Source of the DNA: Longimicrobium sp.
Lineage (GTDB): Bacteria; Gemmatimonadota; Gemmatimonadetes; Longimicrobiales; Longimicrobiaceae
Reading direction: 5' to 3'
NCBI GenBank assembly: GCA_036387335.1
Contig: DASVTZ010000210.1
Coordinates: 1-41,052 of the forward strand
Length of the DNA stretch: 41,052 nt
Below the pieces are notes generated by a model. The model made no database searches. It was not told where the DNA came from and saw only the letters and a list, made by a program, of their open reading frames with translations. Position numbers and translations under genes: made by a program. Positions 10,220 to 18,118 of the stretch are shown piece by piece (position 1 is the stretch's first letter; the number at the start of each line of letters is the position of its first letter).

Positions 10220-10981
10220 TCAGGCGGCGGTCCAGCCGCCGTCGAGTACGATGGAGGTGCCGGTCACGAACGCCGCGTCGTCGGAGGCCAGGTAGAGCGC
10301 GGCGGCGGCGACCTCCTCGGGCGTGCCCAGGCGGCCCATCGGCTGGCGGGCTTCGAGGGCGGCGCGCGCTTCGGCCTTGTCCTCGACGCCGGCCAGCAGG
10401 CGCTCCACCCAGGGCGAGTCCACCGTCCCTGGACAGACGCAGTTGACGCGGATCCCCTGCTTCACGAAGTCCATCGCCACCTGCCGGGTGAGCGCGATGA
10501 CGGCGCCTTTGCTGGCGCAGTACGAGGCGCGCTTCGGCACCCCCACCATCCCCGCCACGGAGGCGGTGTTGACGATGGCGCCGCGCCCCCGCTTCACCAT
10601 GTGCGGCAGCGCGTACTTGCACCCCAGGAAGACGCTGCGGACGTTGACCGCCATCACGCGGTCCCAGTCCTCCGGCTCGCACTCCACCACATCGGTGGTG
10701 GAGCCGATCCCGGCGTTGTTGCACAGCACGTCGATGCGTCCCATCTCGGAGATCGCCGTCTCGATCATACGGCGCACCTGCTCCGGCTCGCTGGCGTCCA
10801 CCGTGTGCGGCAGGCAGAGCCCGCCCTCCGCGTGCACCATCGCCGCGGTCGCCTCCGCCGCCGCGCCGTCGAGGTCCGCGGCCAGCACGCGGGCTCCTTC
10901 GCGCGCGAAGAGGAGCGCCATCGCCCTCCCGATCCCCGAACCGGCGCCCGTGATCACCGCCGTCTTGTCGTGTAGCCGCAC
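10220..10981 (-). CDS. Short-chain dehydrogenase, probable 2-keto-3-deoxy-aldonate 4-dehydrogenase
   Basis: The protein has 253 residues with classical SDR motifs: TGAGSGIG at 11-18, Asp36 (suggesting NAD rather than NADP), NNAG at 88-91 and the triad Ser141-Tyr154-Lys158. The C-terminal part (CPGTVDSPW, QPMGRLGTPEE, DGGW) resembles 2-keto-3-deoxy-L-fuconate dehydrogenases as I remember them. It would oxidise the C4 hydroxyl to the 2,4-diketo acid that the FAH-family enzyme cleaves. A sugar 1-dehydrogenase role is possible. The GTG start at 10981 has AAAGG upstream; the open frame continues upstream only through repeat DNA. Confidence 0.88.
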   Translation of the reverse strand: MRLHDKTAVITGAGSGIGRAMALLFAREGARVLAADLDGAAAEATAAMVHAEGGLCLPHTVDASEPEQVRRMIETAISEMGRIDVLCNNAGIGSTTDVVECEPEDWDRVMAVNVRSVFLGCKYALPHMVKRGRGAIVNTASVAGMVGVPKRASYCASKGAVIALTRQVAMDFVKQGIRVNCVCPGTVDSPWVERLLAGVEDKAEARAALEARQPMGRLGTPEEVAAAALYLASDDAAFVTGTSIVLDGGWTAA

Positions 10982-11363
10982 GCCGCCTTTGTGTTGGGTG
11001 TGGTGGGGCGGAGGGCCCCCTCCCCCCGGCCCCCTCCCCCGCCTGCGGGGGCGCAGGGCGGGTGAGGGGGAGAACTCCGCGCGCGTCGCACAGATCCGGT
11101 AGGGGCGCGATTTATCGCGCCCGTGCCCGCCGCCGCTCCGCCGCACTGCCCCACGCACACCGCCGCCCGGTAGGGGCAGACCTGCGTGTCTGCCCGCCCT
11201 CGCCCCGGCCGCGACTCTCGCCATTCGGCACCCACACCCCTTGGCGCAGACCTGCGTGTCTGCCCACCCTCGCCCGACCTCGACACTGGCGATTTGGGCA
11301 TCCACACCCGTAGGGGCAGCCCCACGTGGCTGCCCGTGCCCGCCGCGACGCCGTACCCTGCCT
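10982..11363 (+). repeat. Composite intergenic repeat B: C/G-rich block plus four-unit hairpin array
   Basis: No gene in 382 bp. After a C/G-rich block (about 11010-11075) come four hairpin units with stems starting near 11103, 11174, 11244 and 11314, so the period is 70-71 bp. Stems: GGGCGCGAT/ATCGCGCCC, GGGCAGAC/GTCTGCCC, a decayed copy of the latter, and GGGCAGCC/GGCTGCCC. The parts between stems are also weakly similar, ending in (C)CACACCCGTAG-like sequence. The last unit ends 28 bp from the enolase-family stop codon. Confidence 0.85.
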
Positions 11364-12551
11364 CTACGGACCGTGCCGCTCGACCCGGTACCGCTCCACC
11401 GTCTCCGGGTTCAGCGCCACGCCCAACCCCGGGCGTTCCGGAAGGGCCATGGTGCCGTCCGGGCGGACGGTGAGGGGCTCCTGGAAGAGCTCGGTGCGGA
11501 GAGGGTTGGGGTTTTGGTCCAGCTCCAGCCAGCTTCCGTTGGGGATGGAGGCGATGAAGTGCATGTTGGCGATCGCCGCCACCGCGGACGAGAAGTTGTG
11601 CGGGATCACCGGGAGGCCGTAGGCGTGCGCCAAGGCGGCGATCTTGCGCGTCTCGGTGATGCCGCCGGACCAGATCACGTCCGGCTGCACGATGTCCACC
11701 GCGCGGCGCGAGATCAGCTCGCGGAAGCCGGGGAGCGACGACTCCGTCTCGTAGCCGGCGACCGGCGTGGTCACCCGGTGCGCCACCAGCGCGGAGCCCT
11801 CGATGTCCTCCGTCCCCACCGGCTCCTCCAGCCAATAGATGTCCTGGTCCCTGACCGCCTCCATGAAGCGCAGCGCGAGCGACGGAGTCCACGCATTGTT
11901 GGCGTCGATCGCCAGCTTCACCTTCGGACCAATGGCGGCGCGGGCGGCGCGGACGCGCTCCACGTCTTCCTCGAAGGTGACGGTGGCGTAGTCCGGCGCC
12001 ATCATGTCAGGGAGGGGGTTGAGGAGGGCGTCCGGCTGGCGGCCCACCTTGATCTTGATGCAGCCGAAGCCCCGCTCCGCGTATCCGCCCACCTCCTCCG
12101 CCAGCGCCGCCGCATCCTTGCCCGCCGCGTAGAAGCCGGCGGAGGCGTACACGGGAAGGTGGTCGCGGTAGCCGCCCAGCAGCCGGTAGAGCGGGGTGCC
12201 CGTGGCCTGCCCCACGATGTCCCAGAGCGCGATGTCCACGCCGGAGATGGCCTGCATCAGCATCCCGCGGCGGCCGCGCTGGTGGGCGCGCGACGCCATC
12301 ATCTGCCAGAGCCGCTCGATGCGGAACGGGTCCTGGCCCACGACGGTGCGCTTCAGCTCGCCGAGGATGAGCGACTCGGTGCTCTCCAGGAACCCGCCGT
12401 ACGCCGCCGCCTCGCCCAGCCCCACGATCCCCGCATCCGTGTGCACCTGCACCAGCAGCGTGGGGCGCGAAGGCATGTAGTGGATGGCGTCCGCCATCGC
12501 CACGTCCATCGTGTAGTGCAGCTTCAGGGTGGTGACGTCGGTGATGATCAA
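11364..12551 (-). CDS. Mandelate racemase-type enolase superfamily protein, probable aldonate dehydratase
   Basis: The 395-residue protein has the full mandelate-racemase active site: KIK at 166-168, metal ligands Asp216, Glu242 and Glu268, and the Asp291-His318 dyad (QPDVIW, IPHNF). Such enzymes dehydrate acid sugars to 2-keto-3-deoxy acids. The substrate cannot be read from the sequence; L-arabinonate, L-fuconate, L-rhamnonate and galactonate are all candidates. The TTG start is supported by GGAG 7 nt upstream. It is separated from the SDR by 382 bp of repeats and from galK by 154 bp, so it may have its own promoter. Confidence 0.9.
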   Translation of the reverse strand: MIITDVTTLKLHYTMDVAMADAIHYMPSRPTLLVQVHTDAGIVGLGEAAAYGGFLESTESLILGELKRTVVGQDPFRIERLWQMMASRAHQRGRRGMLMQAISGVDIALWDIVGQATGTPLYRLLGGYRDHLPVYASAGFYAAGKDAAALAEEVGGYAERGFGCIKIKVGRQPDALLNPLPDMMAPDYATVTFEEDVERVRAARAAIGPKVKLAIDANNAWTPSLALRFMEAVRDQDIYWLEEPVGTEDIEGSALVAHRVTTPVAGYETESSLPGFRELISRRAVDIVQPDVIWSGGITETRKIAALAHAYGLPVIPHNFSSAVAAIANMHFIASIPNGSWLELDQNPNPLRTELFQEPLTVRPDGTMALPERPGLGVALNPETVERYRVERHGP

Positions 12552-12705
12552 CGGCGTGCTCCGGGTGCGTTAGGCAGGCGACGGTGACGGGGCGGGCACG
12601 GGCAGCCACGCCGGGCTGCCCCTACCAGGGATTTTTCCGCGACCAACATAGATCGCGGCGAGCGCCTCCCCCCTCTCTCGATAACAGAGGCGCCAGCCTC
12701 TGCTG
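12552..12705. repeat. Intergenic hairpins between galK and the dehydratase gene
   Basis: Two structures are present. A minus-oriented unit of the GTAGGGGC hairpin family has stem GGGCAGCC/GGCTGCCC at 12600-12621. A second inverted repeat at about 12678-12711 pairs GATAACAG and AGGC with GCCT and CTGTTATC, with a 3-nt bulge, and runs into the galK stop codon. The latter may end galK transcripts, though there is no T-tract. Unlike the other copies, this GTAGGGGC unit points away from the preceding gene's stop codon. Confidence 0.65.
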
Positions 12706-13878
12706 TTATCGGGAGAGGGTCGGGGTGAGGGCCTCCACGCTCGCCCCGTCCGACGCGGAGCAGACGTAGACGCGCGGCTCCAGGCCGGCGCGGGCGCGGT
12801 ACTCGTCGGCCACGGTCTGCGCGAAATCGGGGGCGGATTCGGCGCGAACCAGGGCCACGGCGCAGCCGCCGAAGCCGGCGCCGGTCATGCGCGCGCCGTA
12901 GCAGCCGGGGTGCGCCTGGGCCAGCTCCACGATGGTGTCCAGCTCCGCGCGCGAGACCTCGAAGTCGTCGCGGAGCGAGGCGTGGCTGGCGTCCATCAGG
13001 CGGCCCACGGTGGTGGCGTCGCCGCGCTCCAGCGCGCCCGCGGCCTCCACGGTGCGCGCGATCTCGGTGACCACGTGGCGGGCGCGGCGGCGCATCACCG
13101 GCTCGATCTCGCCGGCGCGGGCCTCGAAGGCTTCCGGCGTCACGTCGCGGAGGGCACGGACGTGCAGCACGCCGGCCGCCTGCTCGCAGTGCCGCCGCCG
13201 CTCGTTGTACGCCGAGTCCACCAGACCGCGCCGGGTGGCGGTGTCCAGAATCACCACCGAGGTCCCCGGCGGCAGGGGGACGGCGCGCGTATCGAGCGAG
13301 CGGCAGTCGATCAGCAGCGCGTGCCCCGCGCGGCCGGAGGCGGAGATCATCTGGTCCATGATCCCGCAGTAGACGCCCACCCACTCGTTCTCCGCGCGCT
13401 GGGCGAGCTGCGCCATCTCGCGCGGGTTCCAGGCGAAGCCCGCCATCGCCGCGAAGGCGCGCGCGGTAGCCAGCTCCAGCGCCGCGCTGGACGAGAGGCC
13501 GGCGCCGATGGGCACGTCGCCGGCGGTGACGCCCTCCCAGCCCACGAGGCCGCGGTCCTTTTTCTGGAGCGCCCACGCCATCGCCTGCAGGTACTCGATC
13601 CACCCGTTCCCGCTGCTGGCCAGGTGGCCGATGTCGAACGACCGCTCTTCGCCGAAGTCCAGCGAGTGGACGGAGACGACGCGGTCGCTGCGGGGGCGGA
13701 GGGCGATCCACACGGCGCGGTCGATGGCCATGGGAAGGACGAAGCCCTCGTTGTAGTCCGTGTGCTCGCCGATCAGGTTCACCCGTCCGGGCGCGCGCAC
13801 CACCGCGGCGGGCGGCTCGCCGAAGCGCTCCTCGAACGCGCGCACCACGGTGGCCTGGAGGGAGTCGTTGCTCGTCAT
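12706..13878 (-). CDS. galK: Galactokinase
   Basis: GalK (390 residues) phosphorylates alpha-D-galactose at C1 in the Leloir pathway. The galactokinase signature GRVNLIGEHTDYN lies at 31-43, followed by the ATP loop VPIGAGLSSSAALE, the catalytic Asp in CGIMDQM, and the GHMP motif GAGFGGCAVAL. The start lies 7 nt after galE and the order galT-galE-galK is continuous. The last residues (EALTPTLSR) read into the repeat-like inverted sequence past the gene, so the natural stop seems to have been displaced by a repeat. Confidence 0.96.
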   Translation of the reverse strand: MTSNDSLQATVVRAFEERFGEPPAAVVRAPGRVNLIGEHTDYNEGFVLPMAIDRAVWIALRPRSDRVVSVHSLDFGEERSFDIGHLASSGNGWIEYLQAMAWALQKKDRGLVGWEGVTAGDVPIGAGLSSSAALELATARAFAAMAGFAWNPREMAQLAQRAENEWVGVYCGIMDQMISASGRAGHALLIDCRSLDTRAVPLPPGTSVVILDTATRRGLVDSAYNERRRHCEQAAGVLHVRALRDVTPEAFEARAGEIEPVMRRRARHVVTEIARTVEAAGALERGDATTVGRLMDASHASLRDDFEVSRAELDTIVELAQAHPGCYGARMTGAGFGGCAVALVRAESAPDFAQTVADEYRARAGLEPRVYVCSASDGASVEALTPTLSR

Positions 13879-13885
13879 GTGCGGG

Positions 13886-14872
13886 TCAGGGGGCGGGGGC
13901 GTAGCCGTGCGGGTGCGACCGGTGCCAGGCCCACGCGCTCTCGATGATGCCGCGCAGCTCCGGGTGGCGCGGCGCCCACCCCAGCTCCGCGCGGATGCGG
14001 TCGCTCGCGGCCACCAGCACCGCGGGGTCGCCGGGGCGGCGCGGGCTCACGCCGGCGGGTATGGGGTGGCCGGTGACGGCGCGCGCGGTCTCGATCACCT
14101 CGCGCACGCTGAATCCGCGGCCGTTCCCCAGGTTGTAGGTGCGGCTTCCGTCGTCCAGCGCGTGCAGCGCCAGCACGTGCGCCTGCGCCAGGTCGCTCAC
14201 GTGCACGTAGTCGCGCACGCAGGTGCCGTCCGGCGTGTTGTAGTCGTCGCCGAAGACCATCACCCGCTCGCGCTGCCCCAGCGCCACCTGCAGAACCAGG
14301 GGGATCAGGTGCGTCTCCGGATGGTGGTCCTCCCCCAGGTCGGGCGACACGGCGCCTGCGGCGTTGAAGTAGCGCAGCGCGGCGTAGCGCATCCCGAAGC
14401 GGTCGTCCATCCAGTGCAGCATCCTCTCCAGGATGTACTTCCCCTCGCCGTACGGGCTGCCGGGGGTGATGGGCGCCGTCTCGTCGATGGGGATGCGGTC
14501 CGGGATGCCGAACAGGTTGGCGGTGGAGGAGAGGATGAAGCGCCGCACTCCGTGCGCGGCGGCGCTCTCCATCAGGTTCAGCCCGCAGCGCACGTTGTCG
14601 CCCAGGTACAGGAAGGGCTTCTCCATCGACTCGCCCACCAGCGTGTGCGACGCGAAGTGGAGGATCCCCTCCGGCCGGTGCTCCGCCAGCGCACGGTCGA
14701 TCGCGGCGCGGTCCGCCAGGGTGCCGTTCACGAAGGCGGCGGCGGGGTGGAGCGCCTCGCGGTGCCCCTGCGACAGGTCGTCGAAGACGGTCACCTCGTG
14801 CCCCGCCTCGAGCAGCTCCACCACCGCGGCGCTGCCGATGTAGCCGGCGCCGCCCGTCACCAGCACCCTCAT
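13886..14872 (-). CDS. galE: UDP-glucose 4-epimerase
   Basis: GalE (328 residues) interconverts UDP-galactose and UDP-glucose. It is an extended SDR with the NAD loop TGGAGYIGS at 6-14, Thr117 in SSTANLFG, and the catalytic pair Tyr141-Lys145 in YGEGK. The substrate region [16 protein letters not shown] follows. The ATG at 14872 overlaps the galT stop (ATGA), so the two are coupled. The frame is open further upstream in antisense to galT, which is not part of the gene. Confidence 0.95.
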   Translation of the reverse strand: MRVLVTGGAGYIGSAAVVELLEAGHEVTVFDDLSQGHREALHPAAAFVNGTLADRAAIDRALAEHRPEGILHFASHTLVGESMEKPFLYLGDNVRCGLNLMESAAAHGVRRFILSSTANLFGIPDRIPIDETAPITPGSPYGEGKYILERMLHWMDDRFGMRYAALRYFNAAGAVSPDLGEDHHPETHLIPLVLQVALGQRERVMVFGDDYNTPDGTCVRDYVHVSDLAQAHVLALHALDDGSRTYNLGNGRGFSVREVIETARAVTGHPIPAGVSPRRPGDPAVLVAASDRIRAELGWAPRHPELRGIIESAWAWHRSHPHGYAPAP

Positions 14873-15927
14873 CGCGCGCCCCGCGTCTCGGGGAGGGCGC
14901 GCAGGCGCTCGGCGCTGCTCTCCGGGGTGACGTCGCGCTGCGGCTCGCCCAGCATCTCGTAGCCCACCATGAACTTCTTGACGGTGGCCGAGCGCAGAAG
15001 AGGCGGGTAGAAGTGCATGTGGAGGTGCCACTCCGGGTGCGGGCGGCCGTCGGTGGGCGCCTGGTGCACCCCGGCCGAATACGGAAAGGAGACGCCGAAC
15101 AGGTTGTCGTAGCGCCGCGTGAGCCGCCCCAGGATGTCCGCCAGCCCGTCGCGCTCCGCATCGTCCAGCTCCGGCAGCGAGGGCACGGGGCGGCGGGCGA
15201 CGACCAGCGTCTCGAACGGCCACACCGCCCAGAAGGGGACTAGGGCGACGAAGACATCGTTGGCGAGCACCACCCGCTCGCCGCTCGCCTCCTCCAGGCG
15301 CAGGTAGTCGGCCAGCAGGGTGCGGCTATGGCGCTCCCAGTGCTCGCCCATCCGCTGCGTCTCGCGGGCAGGAGCCTGCGGCACCGACTCCTGCGCCCAG
15401 ATCTGGCCGTGGGGATGCGGGTTGCTGCAGCCCATCATCTCGCCCTTGTTCTCAAAGATCTGCACGTGGCCGATCTCCGGGCGGCTGCCGAGGCGCGCGT
15501 ACTCCTCCGCCCACACGTCCACCACGCCGCGCATGGCCGCGAGCTCCAGATCCGGGAGCGAAAGGTCGTGTCGCGGCGAGAAGCAGATCACGCGGCACAC
15601 CCCCGGCTCGGCGCGCGCCACCAGCAGGCCGGCCACGTCCATCTCCGCCGGCTCCGCGCCGGGGCGCAGCGCGGCGAAGTCGTTGTCGAAGACGAAGACG
15701 CCCGTGTACTCCGGGTTGCGGTGGCCGCCCGCGCGCTCGTTGCCGGGGCACAGGTAGCACGCGGGGTCGTGCGCCGGGCGGTGGACGGGCGCGAGATCCT
15801 CCACCTGCCCCTGCCACGGCCGCAGCGCGCGGTGCGGCGACACCAGCACCCACTCCCCGGTCAGCGGGTTGAAGCGCCGGTGCGGCTGCTCGCGGAGCGC
15901 GCCGGGCAGATCGTGTGAAAGCTCCAT
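14869..15927 (-). CDS. galT: Galactose-1-phosphate uridylyltransferase
   Basis: GalT (352 residues) transfers UMP from UDP-glucose to galactose-1-phosphate. Zinc ligands Cys57 and Cys60 sit in CYLCPGN, and the active site is NPHPHGQIW with the nucleophile His173. The C-terminal half carries the second HIT-like motif ([13 protein letters not shown]). The ATG at 15927 is 7 nt past the GH43 stop; a GTG at 15945 overlapping that stop is an alternative. It is co-directional with galE and galK, so D-galactose is a product of the upstream glycosidases. Confidence 0.95.
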   Translation of the reverse strand: MELSHDLPGALREQPHRRFNPLTGEWVLVSPHRALRPWQGQVEDLAPVHRPAHDPACYLCPGNERAGGHRNPEYTGVFVFDNDFAALRPGAEPAEMDVAGLLVARAEPGVCRVICFSPRHDLSLPDLELAAMRGVVDVWAEEYARLGSRPEIGHVQIFENKGEMMGCSNPHPHGQIWAQESVPQAPARETQRMGEHWERHSRTLLADYLRLEEASGERVVLANDVFVALVPFWAVWPFETLVVARRPVPSLPELDDAERDGLADILGRLTRRYDNLFGVSFPYSAGVHQAPTDGRPHPEWHLHMHFYPPLLRSATVKKFMVGYEMLGEPQRDVTPESSAERLRALPETRGAR

Positions 15928-15934
15928 CTTCTCG

Positions 15935-17062
15935 TCAGCGGTCACACGGCTCGCCCGACGGCACACGCATCCGCACCCCGGACGCGACCGGCTCCCCGAA
16001 CTCCGGCGACCCGTCCGCCCGCCAGGTGAAGCGCTGTGCGCGGATCACGCGGTTCCAGTTGGGGAGCGTGTCGACCTTGGCGTGGTAGATGATCCAGTCC
16101 TCCGTGCCGTCCGGCGACTTCGTGAAGCCGTTGTGACCCGGCCCGTGCACCCCGTTGGCCGCGGCGAACACGGGGCCGCTCTTGGTCCAGCTCGAGCGCT
16201 GCATGGGATCCGCCGTGGGGCTGTTGAGGCGAAGCTGGCCCAGGCGGTACGCCGGCGTCCACGACTCACGCGTGGAGTAGATGATGAAGACCTGCCCGTT
16301 GCGCTCCAGGATCTGCGGCCCCTCGTTCAGGTCCAGCCCATCTTTCGGGTCCACGCGCCGCTCCCAGCTCTCGGTGGGGGCGGAGATCTGCGCGCGCGGC
16401 CCGCTGATGGTGTGCGGGTCGGACATGCGCGCCACGTAGATGTACTGCGGCGTGCGGGCCAGCGGCGTGTTGTTCTCCCACCCGGACCAGAAGCCGTAGA
16501 GCTGCCCGTTCAGCCGGTGCACCGTGAAGTCGATCGCCCACACGTCGTCCGCTCGCGTGGAGAGCTCGCCGCCGGTGTCGAGCTGGCCGAGGTCCTCCCA
16601 CGCGCCCTGCGGATTATCGCCCGTGGCGCGCAGTACCCCCGCGCGCTGGTAGATGAACGGCGCGTCGGCGGGGCCGGGGCGGCCTGCGGCGTAGTAGATG
16701 TACCAGCGGCCGTCCACGCGGCGGATCTCGGGGGCCCACACGTGCGTCTGGTTCCAGCCGCTGTCCGGCGACGTCCACACGCGCACGCTGTCGCGCATGG
16801 GATCGATGAGCTTCCTCGACCGGAAGACCCACACGCTGCTATTTTGCCCCTCGGGGTTCTTGGACTGCGCCATGTAGTACCAGCCGTCGCTCAGCTCCAC
16901 CCACGGGTCCGCCCCCCGCGCCACGGGGTTGGCGAACGTGCACGCGGCGGCCGATGGCGCCGGAGTGGCCGCGGGCGGCGGCGTGCACGCGCCGAGCAGG
17001 GCGAAGGCGAGCAGGGCGGTCCCATTGCGGGCGAGCATGATCCGACCACGATTGCGATTCAT
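15935..17062 (-). CDS. GH43-family glycosidase lipoprotein (copy 1)
   Basis: The 375-residue protein has a lipoprotein signal ([10 protein letters not shown], lipidated Cys26) and a five-bladed GH43 propeller. The likely catalytic set is Asp52 in GADPWV (base), Asp178 in WAIDFT and Glu247 in LNEGPQ (acid). Family members are mostly alpha-L-arabinofuranosidases, xylosidases and arabinanases, with some exo-galactanases. It is a clear paralogue of the plus-strand gene at 33083 (the motifs [19 protein letters not shown] and YSTRESW are shared). The start at 17062 is chosen for GGGGA 9 nt upstream. An ATG at 17038 would widen the gap to the divergent gene at 17066. Confidence 0.9.
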   Translation of the reverse strand: MNRNRGRIMLARNGTALLAFALLGACTPPPAATPAPSAAACTFANPVARGADPWVELSDGWYYMAQSKNPEGQNSSVWVFRSRKLIDPMRDSVRVWTSPDSGWNQTHVWAPEIRRVDGRWYIYYAAGRPGPADAPFIYQRAGVLRATGDNPQGAWEDLGQLDTGGELSTRADDVWAIDFTVHRLNGQLYGFWSGWENNTPLARTPQYIYVARMSDPHTISGPRAQISAPTESWERRVDPKDGLDLNEGPQILERNGQVFIIYSTRESWTPAYRLGQLRLNSPTADPMQRSSWTKSGPVFAAANGVHGPGHNGFTKSPDGTEDWIIYHAKVDTLPNWNRVIRAQRFTWRADGSPEFGEPVASGVRMRVPSGEPCDR

Positions 17063-17065
17063 CTG

Positions 17066-18118
17066 ATGCATTCCCCAGAGCTTTTTGCGGCGCCGGCCAG
17101 CTACCGGCCCCTCTTTGCGGAAGACGCCGACCAGGGCGATCCGTACCTGCTCGCCATCCCGGACGGGGTGGCGGCGGAATTCCGCTACTACGTCTACGTC
17201 ACGCGCGACGAGACCAGCGACGGGCGCGGCGGCGTGGCTTCGGCGGGCGCCTTTCCCGCGTTCGGCTCGAACGACCTCGCCCGCTGGCACCCGTTGGGCC
17301 CCACCCTGCGCGGCGACGCCACCCGCCACGCGTACTGGGCGCCGTGCGTGCGCTACGTCCCCGGCCTGCCGCGCCCGTACGTCATGCTGTACTCGCACGG
17401 CATCGGCATCGGCGAGGAGGCGCACATCGGCCACGTCATCCGCCGCGCGGACAGCGAGCATCCGGAGGGTCCCTTCGTGGACAGCGGCCACGTGCTGACG
17501 CCGGACACCGACTTCGCCATCGACGCGGACGTGTACTCCGCGCCCGACGGCACGCTGCGGATGGCATACGCCACCGACTTCACGGACGACGAGCCGTACG
17601 GCACCGGCATCGTGGAGGTCGCGGTGAGCGATGACCTCACGCGCACCCTCTCGCCCCCCGCCCTGCTCGCGCGCCCGTCCGAGCTCTGGCACATCTTCGA
17701 CCCGGTCCGCCGCCTGCCGTGGAAGACGATCCCCGGCGTGGACTGGAGCACCGACCGTGTCGTGTGGAGCACGGTGGAGGGGCCGGTGGGAGGCCTCGTG
17801 TCTCCGGGCGGCCGGCGCGTCTACCTGTACAGCGGCGGCTGCTACTTCGGCTTCTACGCCGTGGGCGCGCTCGTCGAGGACGACGAGGGCCGGCTGGTGA
17901 ACGTGACCCGCGGCGACCGGCGCTTCGTGCTCCACACCATGCCGGAGCACGGCTTCTACGCTCCCGGCCACTGCGCCTGGTTCCGCACCCCCGACGGGCG
18001 CGAATGGCTCGTCACCCACGCCCGCTTCGGCTCCCCCACGGCGCCGCGCAACGCCACGCTCGTGGAGCTGCGCTGGGATGAGGACGATCTGCCGTACTGC
18101 CCGCCGCCGGAGTCCTAG
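17066..18118 (+). CDS. GH43-like glycosidase without signal peptide, inserted on the opposite strand
   Basis: The 350-residue protein looks like a GH43-type propeller: Asp25 in GDPYLLAI as possible base, a repeated blade pattern (RYVPG..YVMLYSHG, YSAPDGTLRMAY), an Asp in FAIDADVYSAP and a Glu in STVEGPVGGL. There is no signal peptide, so it should be cytoplasmic and act on imported oligosaccharides. It is the only plus-strand gene between 326 and 24545. Its ATG lies 3 bp from the minus-strand GH43 start, and its stop shares the palindrome CTAG with the stop of the gene at 18115. No ribosome site is obvious. The family assignment is moderate. Confidence 0.8.
   Translation: MHSPELFAAPASYRPLFAEDADQGDPYLLAIPDGVAAEFRYYVYVTRDETSDGRGGVASAGAFPAFGSNDLARWHPLGPTLRGDATRHAYWAPCVRYVPGLPRPYVMLYSHGIGIGEEAHIGHVIRRADSEHPEGPFVDSGHVLTPDTDFAIDADVYSAPDGTLRMAYATDFTDDEPYGTGIVEVAVSDDLTRTLSPPALLARPSELWHIFDPVRRLPWKTIPGVDWSTDRVVWSTVEGPVGGLVSPGGRRVYLYSGGCYFGFYAVGALVEDDEGRLVNVTRGDRRFVLHTMPEHGFYAPGHCAWFRTPDGREWLVTHARFGSPTAPRNATLVELRWDEDDLPYCPPPES

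Noticed and set aside
11098-11340. CRISPR array
   Set aside because: Spacing is regular, but the repeats diverge, the spacers are related to each other, unit length is about 70 bp with long non-repeat parts, and there are no cas genes.
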